Assembly (NCBI GenBank): GCA_033439265.1
Contig: JAVTVX010000018.1
Coordinates: 9,904,501 to 9,968,500 of the forward strand
Direction: 5' to 3'
Length of the DNA: 64,000 nucleotides
Source of the DNA: Dillenia suffruticosa
Lineage: Eukaryota; Streptophyta; Magnoliopsida; Dilleniales; Dilleniaceae
This document shows, piece by piece, positions 1 to 12,400 of this stretch; the stretch's first letter is position 1; each line of letters begins with the position of its first letter. A program made the translations under genes and the position numbers. The notes under the pieces were generated by a model, which worked only from the letters and a program-made list of their open reading frames with translations, made no database searches and had not been told where the DNA came from.

Positions 1-480
1 AAGATAAAATAATCAATGACACTTCAAGTCAAGCCAAATTCTAAAACAACTAAGCTGAATCTACCTAACCAAGCACTAAGAGATTGCTTAAAGCCATTTA
101 AAGACTTTTAAAATCTACAAACCAAACTAGACTCCCTTTAAGCAGCAAACCCATGTGGTTGCTCCATGTAAAACTCCTTATGTAAAATACCATGGAGGAA
201 GACATTCTTGGTATCGAGCTAATGAAGAGGCCAATGGAATATGGCAACTAGAGGCAAAAACAAGAAGACTGAACCAAATTTGACCCACGGGGGGAATGTA
301 TCACCATAGTCAAGGCCAAAGATTTGGGTATAACTTTTCACAACCAAGCAAGCCTTTAATTTGTCAACCTGTCTATTTGGTACGACTTTTATAATAAATA
401 CTTAGTGACAGCTAACTTTAGATTTACAATGCAGAAGAGGTGGCAAATTCAAAGTACCATTGGCATAAAGAGATGACATC
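1..480 (-). pseudogene. copia-1 reverse transcriptase fragment
   Basis: On the minus strand around 120-215 the translation includes NVFLHGILHKEFYMEQPHG, which matches the copia RT pattern of an 'AFLNG.L.EE.YM.QP.GF' segment. Flanking frames are broken. The rest of RT and RNase H lies outside the window, so activity cannot be judged beyond the visible lesions. Confidence 0.75.
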
Positions 481-1530
481 TCTTTAACCATAGCAACCCT
501 CCAACCAAAATTAGACAATACTTCTAAAACTGTCTTAGGAGTGGAAATAAAAGATAATGTAAAAATAAAGGCATATATGTAGGAGATAAAGAATGATAAT
601 TAATGAAATTAAAAATATGATGAGAGATAGTACAATGATAGGTACCTTTTAGCAAAGCAAAAGGAACATCGAGGTCAATAAATTAGTAAGATTTAGGATC
701 TAAAAGAGGAAGGCCAACATGCATAAGGTGAGAGTTTACAAGGGCGGTTTCTATTGGAGATGTATAATCAACAACTATTATAGTACATGGGATATTTGAT
801 ATTGTATTAACAATCTACTCAAGAGATGAGGCAGTCACCGGTAGAGGTACAAAATATGAAGTAAGATGAGCCCAATATTGATAAGTTTTTGAGGTTAGGA
901 TCATCCAATCGGGAAGGAGACACTTGTGAAGAATAATTGATGGGTAAACATGAACACGAGTTAAATTATCAACAATTGAGCTATCGAGAAACTAGAAAAG
1001 AAAGCAGTAAACTCAAAAAATATAACTCCGATATGAATAAAAGAGCAATGTAGTTCTGGAAAATAACAATGATACCTTTTTGAAGATGAGATTAACCCAA
1101 GAGGACACATTTAATAGAATGAGAAGAGAGTTTATTTAGCTTAAGTGATAGATAATAGACAAAACAAGTACAACCAAAGACACGAAGAGGAAAAGAATAG
1201 AGAGCATCTTTAGGAAATAGAAGCAAAAAGTGTATATGATCAAAATAGGGACATGCATGTTGAGAAATATAGGTATGAGTAGTTTCAATTATGTGTCTAT
1301 TTTTGCACTTAATTGCTCCATTTTGTTATATAAGGTAAAAGAACATGAAAACTAGTACAACATACCACGTTTAGACATATAAGATTGAAATTGAGTAGAA
1401 AAATATTCAAGTGCATTATCACTATGTAAAATATGAACAGGGACACCAAATTGAGTTTGAATTTCAGCACAAAATGATGTAAAAGTAGAAAAAAATCATA
1501 TCTATATTTTATCAAATAAAACCATTTCAT

Positions 1531-1740
1531 TCATGAGATATTATTAATAAAGGTTACAAAATATTTGAAATCTTTCTTCGAGCTAACTTGACAAGGTCCC
1601 CCTATATCAGAATAAACTAATATAAAGGGTAATTGGATAAGTTTATTGACTCGAGGTGGAAAAGAGACATGACAATGCTTCCTAAGTTGACAAGACTCAC
1701 AATCCAATTGATGCAAATTCAATAGACTAGGAGCCATGAG
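1531..1740 (-). pseudogene. copia-1 GAG-pre-integrase / integrase start
   Basis: The minus-strand frame contains LDCESCQLRKH followed by VYSDIGGP and FKYFVTFINNIS. These are the second half of the HHCC zinc-binding region (CxxC then K-H) and the first catalytic Asp context (HSDIWGP and FKYFVTFIDD in intact copia elements). The frame ends just after this motif and continues only as fragments to about 860. It is a remnant of the same element as the flanking gag and RT pieces. Confidence 0.8.
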
Positions 1741-3839
1741 TTAAGACTATATGATGATGGATAACCTAACCAATTATGAATTTGGTGATTCTACAATACT
1801 GCATGCTACTGGTGATGGTGTGAAACTGCAGGCAGAATATAATAAAGACCATGGAACTCATGCCCAACACCAATCATTCTCCCACTCTACAAAACATGAA
1901 TGGTTATAGAATGATGAGAAAATGTTAGTGAACAGTTTAGACCGTGGGTAAATTGGCTAACAAACACAATATTAAAGGAGAAATTAGGAACATAAAGGAA
2001 AAAAAAAGGAATGTAAATGAAGCTAAGTTAATCGTCCCAATACCATTGACTGAAGTTTTGGAACCATCAACAAGAGTCACATTTAGCAGAGAGGTAGTGT
2101 CATTAAAAGAGAAAAACAGAAAGAGATTACAAACCATGTGTTATCAACACTAGAATCAAGTATCCATGGAGAATGAATAAGGTTTACTGTGGCACTATTA
2201 GTCTGTTCATTAAACACTACATCCTCAGTAGGCTATTGAACTGGTTAAAATTGAAGGAAGTAAGCATAATCCTTTATAGAAATAGTCATTGTGGAGTTAC
2301 AATTAGACAAAAGACCATTTTGGTTGCCAATGCCATAAGGCAAGACTTCAGCAATATTGGCCACATATGAAGGGTACCCATGAAAAGAGTAACTTTTATC
2401 TCATGTATAACCAAGGCGGTTACAATGAGTACAACATGAACAATCACCACATTTACCAATTGTTTATGACCTCCTCGCCCTCGTACATCTTATCCATCTC
2501 TGCCTTGAAGGGCCTTTCTATGTTGAATAACCAAGGCAATTTGATCACCCATAAGCACATCCATAATAGCAAAAGGTAAAAGCTTGAATCAATCCTGTAT
2601 ATACCTCATCTAAGGAAGGAACTTTAGCCCCTTAAAGGATTTGTTGACGAATAAGTTCAAGGTTGGGATGAGTGGCATGGCTTTCATTTAGTCTGTTGTT
2701 CCTTCAAACTAGTAGTAAACAAAGTAACTCATTAAATTCAACAACAAAATTTTAAAATTTTGAAACAAGGATAGTAGTAATATCCTTGTTATGATATCAA
2801 AGTCAAATAAGATTACTAATTACATTATAAGTCTGAGTAACATCATGAATACATTTGACGTGCATGATTCTAGACCTTACCACAAGAATGAAAAGCCCAA
2901 AAATTAACACGAGGTTATTATCAATAGACTACAAAAGTAGGCTTAATAGCTAGGCATCAATTCATTCCTAGTTTGTATAAGATGTTTATTGAATCTCTAA
3001 GATTTTAGTAACAGGATAATCCCTGAGTCCTTGTCCAAGAAGCCAAATTTCCACTACAATATACCATATAAAATTGAAAAGTGAGGGAAAAGAATAGAAT
3101 AAATAACAAGTGAGGTAACTTGGGGAGATCAGGATTTTGAGACCATAATAGAAAAATGATTCAAGCCAATGGTGGCTAGGGTTTAGGAAGGTGCAAATTT
3201 CTGCACTTACAGTTAGATCTAGGTTTTATCAAATTGTTCATCCCATAGTCTACTATGGATTCGAGTCTAATTTTAAGATGTCCAAAGTCCTATTGGATTC
3301 AAGTCTTCTTTTATGGGTTTGTTTCCCCTTTATATAGTTAATACAAATATCAAAATCCATAAAATCAAGAGAATCAATAATTCCATTTGACATAAGTCCT
3401 TCAATTTTTAGTTTGGAAATATGACCTAATTTCATATGCCATAACGAAACAAAATTCTGATTGGTTAATTTTCGCTTTACACCTCATATATTCAAATGTA
3501 AAGATTCATTAAGGAAACAATTGTATCAAATTAAATAAAGATTATCATAACCTAATAAAGAACTGGAACCAACCAATTGGGAATCAGGAAACAAACTCCA
3601 TTTCCAAAGAAACAAGAATAACCAAATTTGTTCAATCCAGAAATAAAAATCAAATTTCATCTAAAAGATGGTATAATAAATATCTCATTAAGATCCAAAT
3701 AAAATTTACTCTTTAAGAATAATTTAAATTTTCCTATTACCTTATCTTAAACCGTCTTGATATCGTCCATATAGATATATCTTTTACTGTCACTGATGTT
3801 GGCAACTTAGGCAATCTTGCATAGGCACACTGATGTAAG

Positions 3840-4740
3840 TTGTTACAGTAGAATCCGTCTACCACGTGTGTCTAAGTACTGAAGTTAAATTAATTTTAGA
3901 ACAAACCAAATTAAGAAACATCCCTTTCTTAACACGCCATACATGATAGTTGATACACTTCTTATGCCCTTAAGAACTACAGAAGAAACAACCAGTACCT
4001 TCCAGTTTATCCGATTTCATTGTTGTTTCTTTTGAGATGCAGTATTTGCAGCTTCCTTATCCTTCTTCCTTTTCTTTCCTTTGTTTTTGTCTTTAAAAGT
4101 TAAGGCCAGATAAGCACTCTCTAACTTATCGTGTTTTAGTCTTTCCTCTGCCTGAACATAATATAATATGGAGCTCATTCAGAGATCAATGCTCTTTCTA
4201 ATAGTTGTAGCTCACTTTAAACTTGTGAAACTGTGTCGGAAGAGATATCGGAACCAGATGCACTAGCATTTCCTTATAGAGTTCAAGTCTAAGTGATTTC
4301 AACTTGGAAGCAAGATAAGACATCTCTAGTATGTACTCTCTAATATTACTTTTACCTTTATACCTCATTTGGGATGAGACTTGTCAAGGAAATCCTCAGC
4401 CACAGTAATTTTTTCAATTTTTTCGATCGTAACAAACCTCTTTTCAATATCGACAAGGAAATCGTCAAATGTAGTAATTTTTTCAAACTTTATACTCTTA
4501 AATGCTTCAAGAATTACTTTCTTTTTGACAATCATACACATGCGATTTTATTTCTCCTACATTTCAATATCCCTTTTTCATCAAAGTTACTTTTGTTTAT
4601 AAGAGGCGAAGATTTAACATAAGGTCATGATCTATGACTCCAAGAACTACCAAAAGGTTCTCTTGCCATGACTTGATGGTAGAGCCATTTAGTATACGGA
4701 TCGAGTTGATGTTGGTAGTAATATTAATAAGAGTATTCAT
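3840..4740 (-). pseudogene. copia-1 gag and protease remnant
   Basis: From an ATG near 4738 the minus strand encodes an N-terminal gag pattern (ILNGSTIKSWQENLLVVLG). This is followed by SKLKSLRLELYKEMLVHLV and by a lysine-rich stretch (FKDKNKGKKRKKDKEAAN) before a broken CxxC...GHKK zinc knuckle near 3990. Near 3850 a 'WWIDSGATTHI'-like protease context is visible with substitutions. Several stops interrupt it. The gag type is UBN2-like; the assignment rests on pattern recognition, not on a search. Confidence 0.7.
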
Positions 4741-5560
4741 AGCTGAATTCAGAAAATAATAAACAAATAAAACAAACTTACATAAGCCTTAAAACAAAAT
4801 AATAATAAATTCAAATAAAAGTAAACCCATCTTAAGATATCAAACATTCTATTAATATTTCATCTTTGGACAAAAAATATTAATTTGTAAATGATATTTT
4901 GGTATAGTAATCAAACATTAACAATAAAAACATGTTAAACAATAAATCTTTTTTTGGGCCGATTTGCTATTCACACAAAATTGAATAATCATCACGTATT
5001 TGTTATCACATATGCATATGTAATTCTGCTAAATATCAAACTTTTTTTGGATTGATCATGATTCATATAAATTACATGTGCACAACCATTTATATTTTAA
5101 AATAAATTAATTTTCACAAGAGAGACGACATGATGTTTCAATTAATTCATCTTACTATATATAATCAAACTAATATTTGAATTTAAAATTAAATCAATAA
5201 AGAGATTTAGGTTCAATTTTATCTTGATGGACTTGTTATGTTGTAGACCCAGAAGTAACCTTAACCTGATGGTCTAAAATAAAATATAATAAAATAAAAT
5301 CGAATAGCCTACTTCATAACCCTTTATTTCATTTAAATAGGTTGACCGAAAATTGATGTTTCACTGGCCAATGCAAAGTGGATTATTTCTTAACTTCAAT
5401 TTCCTTTTCTTAACAAACATTACTGTCTCACCGAGATGAATTTGAGCTGATATGTTCACACTTTTTTAAGCATTTCATCTAATACATGATGTACCTAACA
5501 TTATCCAATCCATAAAAACAATTTAGAATACTCAAAGCAGTGATCATCAGAAATACCAAC

Positions 5561-5564
<4 letters not shown>

Positions 5565-5593
<29 letters not shown>
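5565..5593. repeat. Poly(A) run of 29 bases
   Basis: An uninterrupted A tract. No LINE or SINE body was recognised upstream, so it is reported as a simple repeat only. Confidence 0.95.
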
Positions 5594-5716
5594 CATTTTT
5601 TTAATGAAAACTAATTCAGTTTCTGAATTTATAAAAAATGAACTCAAATAAGATGAAAAATTCTAGAATTTTCATTTAATCTTCTTTACTACAAAAACCG
5701 AATTCAACCAACAAAA

Positions 5717-5720
<4 letters not shown>

Positions 5721-5754
<34 letters not shown>
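5721..5754. repeat. (TA)17 microsatellite
   Basis: Perfect alternating TA over 34 bases. It should be length-variable between individuals. No function is inferred. Confidence 0.95.
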
Positions 5755-5759
<5 letters not shown>

Positions 5760-6733
5760 AATTCAAAATCAACGAGGCAAGCAACCATAATCATATTCAA
5801 TTAAAAGTTTTGAGAAATTATTTCTCAATACTTCAACATGAGAGTATTTTAATACCTATTGTTAGAAAATAACCTTTTTGATAAAAACTATCATCTATAC
5901 ATTCAAAATCTTATATTAAACCATTAAGAAATTATTAGATCAATGAGCGAAAGCATACGTGAATTCACAATGACCAAGAACTGTTTAGAGCCATGCCACC
6001 GGCCTTTCAGATCAACACATATTTCTAAGAGAACTGCTTATCTTCTCTCTTAATTTTTCTGTGTGATCTGAGAACCACAACCGCTATATATGGATAATTT
6101 GTTATCTCTTAGATTTATAACATATAATTATTTACATATAAATCCAATGTTAGTTACGGATCAACACATATTCCTCCTATATATCAATTTCACATTCACA
6201 TTCTTAGACAAGATACTGTTGATGAATCACTCTTCAAATAATCTTATACACGATTGTGGCCAGATGTGGCCACTCAACAAATTATGCCTGTAATAAAATG
6301 CACATTCATCATGAACCTTGTTTTTCTCGTCATTTGAAGTCCGAAGTAGAATTGCCAAGAACAGCATCCTAGTTTTCATAGGAAATGTGCTATTGTCTGA
6401 GACATCTGCTCGATGCCCACTATGTTAGGAGTTTGTGCTTCTTGTTGAGTATGATTAAAAAATAGAGCCACCTGTAAAATTTTCATCCACCGATCATGTT
6501 CAAATTGTCCCCAGAACAATTTACAGAATAATCTGATCTTTGATTGCCACAGCTTGGGATTGTTTTACCATGTAACCTATTTATTAGCTGATTCTCAGTT
6601 TTGGATTGACTCCGAGGGTGTCTCCTGGGCCTTGACGATGTTCATATACCGAGAGTTTCTGTTCCAAGAAGACAGTCTAGTGATACAAACCTCCTCCCCA
6701 AATCTGATGATCAGATTCAAAACCATGTACAAC

Positions 6734-6758
6734 AAAAAAAAAAAAAAAAAAAAAAAAA
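6734..6758. repeat. Poly(A) run of 25 bases
   Basis: An uninterrupted A tract, about 210 bases before the first recognisable exon of the ACT-domain pseudogene. It could be the tail of an unrecognised retroelement that replaced the 5' half of that gene, but no body was identified. Confidence 0.9.
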
Positions 6759-6967
6759 GAGTTTCTCCCAAATTTCTACCATTTGGTTTTGCATTTAGAA
6801 TCTGGCCCTTTTTTGGGTAATTTTACATGCGGATTTTGCCACATTTCATCTTCTTTAATTACAATTATTCCGCAAGCAACTCAGCCACAGCTGTGGAGGT
6901 ATTTAACAAACTTCCAATTTGGTTTATTGCACACTAACTTTATATCTTTACCTTTTCTGGGTGTTTT

Positions 6968-8504
6968 GATGCAATTCAAACTCCCAAAGTTATAATAGAC
7001 CAAGACTCAGATCCAAATGAAACTGTGGTGGAAATAACCTTCGGTGATCGCCTTGGAGCACTTCTCAACACTGGACGATTCAGTTGCTTGTTGATTTATG
7101 CTCATATCTTTTTACTAAAGAGGAGCAGTTTGACATCTTCAGCTGTCTGTGTACTTGTTTGCAGCTGAATGCACTGAAAAACTTGGGGCTGAATGTTGTC
7201 AAGGCTAATGTATATCTGGACTCTTCAGGAAAGCACAAAAAAGTGTTCATCACCAAAGCGTAGGTTTTGTCTGTTGTTTCTCAGTTTGGCCTCAGGCTCT
7301 CATGATTGATCTCAATGGAATGCAACAATATTAGATATGTGAAATCTCCATCATATAAATTGCCTAGAGGTCTCATCGGACTACTCGTGGGCTTCTTTGC
7401 AGTTCTACCGGCTGAAAAATGGAGGATCTGGAATTGCTGAGGCAATTCGCTTGAGGATTATAAACAATTTGCTCGAGTACCACCCAGTAATCCTATCCTG
7501 ATACTTGTCTATGTATTTGTGATATTGTCTGGCATGGCAGAATTCATCAAACTAGCATCTAACCTGCATTTTTCTCCTTTCCTGTTCTCTGTCGCTGTGT
7601 TTTGATCTAGGAATCAAGTGCCCAATTAGCAACGGGAGCAGCATTCGGGTTACGCCACCAGAAAAACAGGTACTCTTATGCTAATTATGTTTTCGATTAT
7701 CCATTCTGTCCACTTAATATTGTAAAAACTGGAACATTTAGTGCACTGGAAACTTGGGAGGTGTATTTTCGTGACTGATACAATGCCTTACACCAGATCA
7801 ACCAGTTTGAACATGCAGGAGAAGACCATTAGGGGGAAGGGCTTCATAAGAATTTCTTCACTTATCTTTAGTCTCTGAGAATTTTCTTATGCACACGGAT
7901 AGGTCTGAGGGTTTCACAAGCAGACGCAATCCCCAGCATTAAGCCTTTTAGATGGGATTGGATAGCAACCCACATAACTGGACCTCAAAGAATGTAATTT
8001 ACATGTTTCCTTCATTTCTCGACGGCCGTCTTGCCACTTGCCTCTCCGCCCCGATTAGGTTGATCTTGTGACATTACTGCAGCTTGCTTAAAATGGAGAT
8101 AGCCGCCGATCGCCACACCCTGGATTACTGGTTGATCTTTCACAAATTATAACTGACAGCAACATTGCTGTTGAGTCCGGGGAGTTCGACACTGGGGTAT
8201 TTATTTTCTTTTTCTTGTTTCTTTTTTCGGCCTGCAAAATTTAGACCTCTGCCCTGCTATTTTAAAAATGCATTCTCTTGATTTTGGATCCTTTTTGCAG
8301 GGTTTATTGGCCAAGGCAGAGTTTCATGTCAGCTACCATGGCAAAGTCATCATCAAGCCTCTCCAACTGGTAAAAAATGGGCATTCCAATCTAGTGATTA
8401 GAATTGCATAGAATGCTGGTGCCATGTGTCTGGTCCCGGCTAATAGTCTTGGATACTACTTGAGGCACTTGAGGCGGCCAACAACTGAGGCAGCGAGTTT
8501 TTGA
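6968..8504 (+). pseudogene. ACT-domain protein pseudogene (ACR12/DS12-like), 3' half
   Basis: Pieces resembling exons sit at about 6968-7057, 7165-7259, 7403-7486, 7611-7669, 8100-8196, 8301-8369 and 8433-8504. They encode [79 protein letters not shown] and a C-terminal LRRPTTEAASF before TGA. This is the pattern of plant chloroplast ACT-domain (amino-acid-binding fold) proteins of the ACR12/DS12 type. Most acceptors and several donors survive, so it arose by DNA duplication, not from mRNA. Lesions: the first donor is lost; exon three has an in-frame TGA (CGA to TGA) and loses one T; exon four loses one G; the exon between 7669 and 8100 survives only as IATHIT near 7975; the exon at 8100 is frameshifted. 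The N-terminal half and transit peptide are absent. Confidence 0.85.
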
Positions 8505-9403
8505 GCCTTGGGAGAAGATGATTGCATGTACTAAGCTTTGAGAATGAGGAATTTTGTCATTTTTAATCAGAAAATTTAATGAAACATCATTAGATCATTC
8601 ATAACTGTTGTATCGACATAATCACTCTATCCATTCTATTATTGCCCTTGACCTACCAAAATCAATTTTCAAAGTCTGGAAGATAAGGGAAGCAATCTTG
8701 TTAAATAAGTATTTTTGGAAACAAATCCAAGCACAAATCTTGGAAGAAAGACATGTCAAAACTAAATTATTAATAAGACATGTCAAAAGTAAATTATTAA
8801 TTTTGTTGTGAAGCAAAAATAAATAAATAAATGATAATGAGCATTTGAGATTAAGTTTGAACGGGCAGGTGGGAGGGGAAAAGAGAGCAAACTTGAGATC
8901 CTTTAATTAGCATTCCCATGGAACCGCTCTAAAATTATCAACTGCTCATTGAATGAATATATGCAAAACACTTTGGATGATCATTTCATGGTCTCACAAA
9001 ATTTGATCCATTAGATGGCATCAAGATTCAAAGAATGCATCACATAAACACTATTAGAGTCACCAGAGACTGAGACTACATTTTGCACAATGTTTAATTG
9101 TACAACTTGTCTATCTATATGGCAACACCTTGCTTCATAATTAGGCACAAAAATGTGTGCCTAACTGAACCTTCAGAAAGTAAAAATAAAATGATACATT
9201 CCGGATGTATGGCTGCTCTTCTAGCATCATGTGTATAAATAAATCGTCAGAGGACTAAATAAATTGGTCATTTTTATATATTCATTGTCTATAAATCTAA
9301 AGCTACCTTATATTTCATGATGGTATCTTCCATAGTTGTGCAGCACAATAGAAGCTCCCCATGCTGCATCTTCTTTCCCTTTTTTTTTTACCTATTCTCA
9401 AAA
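8505..9403. other. Convergent 3' intergenic region
   Basis: This lies between the pseudogene stop and the kinase stop and must contain the kinase 3' UTR (minus strand, from 9403 downward) and any polyadenylation site. A-rich possibilities such as AATATAAAA occur near 9270-9290 on the minus strand. A direct repeat of 'AGACATGTCAAAA.TAAATTATTAAT' type occurs at 8749-8800. No other gene is seen. Confidence 0.6.
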
Positions 9404-12400
9404 CTAAACCTGCAAAATCAATAACTTTGGCATAAAAGATCATCTATGCAGATTTATCATACTAAATGAAAGCAAATATGAAAAACAAAGAACCTGAGCT
9501 CTTTCTGTTTTCAGCTTCTGGAGCTCCTCTTGTGCACATATAAGCCTAATACACAAACCAACATAAGCTTAAAAAAAAAATGTTGTCGAAACTTTTCCAT
9601 TGGATACGGCTTACTTAAAAGAAAAATCATGATTCAAAATGGGTACCTCCACTGCAACTCAGATATTTCATGGAGTAGCTCCTTCTCCCTGTCATGTGCA
9701 GCTTCCAGCTGCAAAATGGCAATTCACTGACTTTGCATGAGCATAGTTAACAGCTTGGTGGTACAACTAAAATTGTGACTGCCAGGGAAATAATAATTCA
9801 TTTGAATATAAAATTAGCAGAAGCTTGCAGGACACCCACAATTTACAATATAAAATTAATAAGCACTTGAAAGTTGAAATGTAAACAAAATAAAATAGTA
9901 TGTAATCGGCCATATAAGAATTTGGCTTTAACAAATAGGGATTATGTATGAGGAAAATTCTCATTCATTGATTACATTGCCTGAATTGAGTGTAAAGCCA
10001 TGTGCATTCATCTTGTTCAGACTTTTAACACAACTAGGAGTTTTCACTGATATAACCTTTGTACCAGAACCCGTGAGAATCACTTTTTCATGCCACAGCC
10101 AAAACTGTTCAGTTCATAACCAGAGGCTAAGGGTGAAAAGGAGTGAACCAGGCAACAGGTCCTCAATGATTTAATCAAGTGGATACCAGATATAGAAGAT
10201 TGGAAAGTTGCAGGTTATCTCCAGACGCAAATCATGAGGTACATCAACCATGGTCCACATATCCACAAATGTCATACAACAAAATAATTACATGAAGTAT
10301 ATGAAAAATCTCATGTTGCAAAGTTATGAGCTGAAAAAGATAACTATGCCTTGAAATATCATTTTACAATCTTTACTTCTAATAAGAAGACTAACATCAT
10401 ATAATTTTAAACTATCAGATTCAAGATAAGATTTTGAGAGAGATCAATTACTGCCACTGTACTAAGGATATTTTCAAAGTTACCCATATTTGTTCCGAAA
10501 ATTTAATTAAGTGTTTCTGAATCTAAAACACTACAAGAACAGGCATTTAACATTCCCAGGATTGTTGCTCAGAGTTTTTACCAAACACTTTTATGCCCCA
10601 TTCAAAAATATTTGCAGCAGTTTGCAAACACAATAAGCACATTTCATATACATACTTTATCATAATTTCTAAAAGCATTAGATCTAAGAAGGAAGAGAGG
10701 AGGTTAATACTAAATAGGCAAAATAAGCACACATCGATGTGGAAAGCCATTCAAATATAGATCTATTTGCTATCTTTTAAAGGTCCATTTTTATTTTCAA
10801 AGCACAGAAGCATCCATCCATTCATACATTATCTAATTCTAACTCTAGCTTTTGGTGTGTTGCAGCCTTACTTTTTTTTTTTTTTGGGGGCAACTGGGTA
10901 TTGCCATGTCACACTTTAATGTATACAAAGTTCATCTATTGCATCCCCCCCCCCACAATAAAAAAATCATGTATATAAATTTTTTACCATCTTTTGAGAT
11001 AGCTCTAAGAAATTATAGTTTTAACATGTGAAAGAAGTACAAGAAGTCACCCTCTCCCCCTTTTGTAACTATTGAAAGCTTCCAGCTGTAACTTCCAATT
11101 ACTAAAACAATTGCCAAAATTCTTTCTTAAGAAGGAAAAAAAAGAAGGATCACACAAAATGTGCGGCTAAAATATTTCTTAAAACTCTTAACCAGTAGGT
11201 GTCATGCATGCGAAATAGATTGGATGAAATAAATTAGAAGAAAAGAAAGAGTTTTTCCAAAGATGAATATGAGATAATAAACATGGGAAAGAGGAGTTGT
11301 GTATACATTTAGTTACTGGGCAGCTTTTGTCTAATTTGAAATACCAATCTTATTGCTCTAGATATCACCCTTGAAATTTAAAAAGCAACATTATAAGGGT
11401 AATTTTCTCTGCTAAATTTGTAATGAGTTTCGAATGCCAAATTGGTGTGTTTGGTTTGTTAATAGTAGAGACAAAAGTTGTCTAGCCTCCATATAGTTAT
11501 GCTCGTTAAATCACATATTTCTAGGTTCATTAATATTTTTAGGTCACTATACAAGTTTCTGTTCTATGCACTCTATTCCTTTGATAATTCCTTGCCAAAG
11601 CATAAATCATATTGTCCCCAATGCCATTTATCGGAAGAATATCATCAACCACAGAAACTTTTGTCTTTTTTCTTGGCTCTTGAGCATCATCTAATCCAGT
11701 AGTCTTTTAGCATCTCAAGAAAACCAGCATTTTCTCACCATTAACTCCCCCCCCCTGGTGGGGGGTTTCGAATCTATTCAAGCTTGTGGGGGTATTTGCC
11801 CAATGAAATTTAGATTCCTTCTTTTTTCTCTTTAATTATTATGAGATTTTCAAAGTTATCCCACTCATTTTTCTTAGTTGCACCCATAAATTCAAGAAAA
11901 AACGAATATTTCGTGCAAATGTTCCAAAAATTTTACCTATACAATTATATGTACATCCACTATGAAAATTTTTTTTGGTTTTATACAATATTATTATAAT
12001 GTCCAAATGTTATTTTTTGTGTATATAGATATAAGTATGCTCATATTTTTTATGTGTACAGTTGTGTAGGTGTATGTGTTGCTCAAACCGACAAACATCT
12101 GAATTTGCCACGCTATCCCCCCAGCCCATGCCAGCCTCAATCAAATAAATGTCATAAAATGTTATAGAAGAGTTGAAGCAGATATATCACTGCATTGCTA
12201 GCAGAAATAACTCATGCAGAATAATTTGAATTCTTTATAAGCTGGAGTAGAAAAAAATTTCAACAAATGCAGGACTTACCAAAGATCTCTCCGAAACAAC
12301 ACTGTTTGCTGCCATACCATTTTCATCAATAGCACGGGCTTTTGAAATGATGAAAAAGCAACAAGATCAACAATTAAGGAAATTTAAATTAAATGACAAT

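Larger units (their letters stand above)
1..4740 (-). mobile_element. Degenerate Ty1-copia retrotransposon (copia-1), cut by the left edge
   Basis: Read on the minus strand, this block gives in order a gag start near 4738, a zinc-knuckle-like region, a protease-like region, an integrase start and a reverse-transcriptase segment that runs off the window. That order (integrase before RT) is the Ty1-copia order. Stops and frameshifts occur throughout, so it is a dead copy. The 3' LTR would lie left of position 1. The 5' LTR was not firmly located; a TGTTAG near 5870 on the plus strand, with a weak primer-binding-site resemblance beside it, is only a guess. It is a neighbour of, not part of, the downstream genes. 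Confidence 0.85.
4741..6967. other. Non-coding spacer between copia-1 and the ACT pseudogene
   Basis: No exon-like or transposon-coding stretch could be recognised. The block is AT-rich and holds an A run, a TA microsatellite and a second A run (listed separately). Part of 5870-6300 may be a diverged copia LTR; it contains GAGCGAAAGC-like text also seen near 46380 beside the second copia element, but I could not set its borders. Confidence 0.6.

Noticed and set aside
11746-11766. C-rich/G-rich inverted repeat as a regulatory hairpin
   Set aside because: It is a short homopolymer pair inside an intron with no further support.
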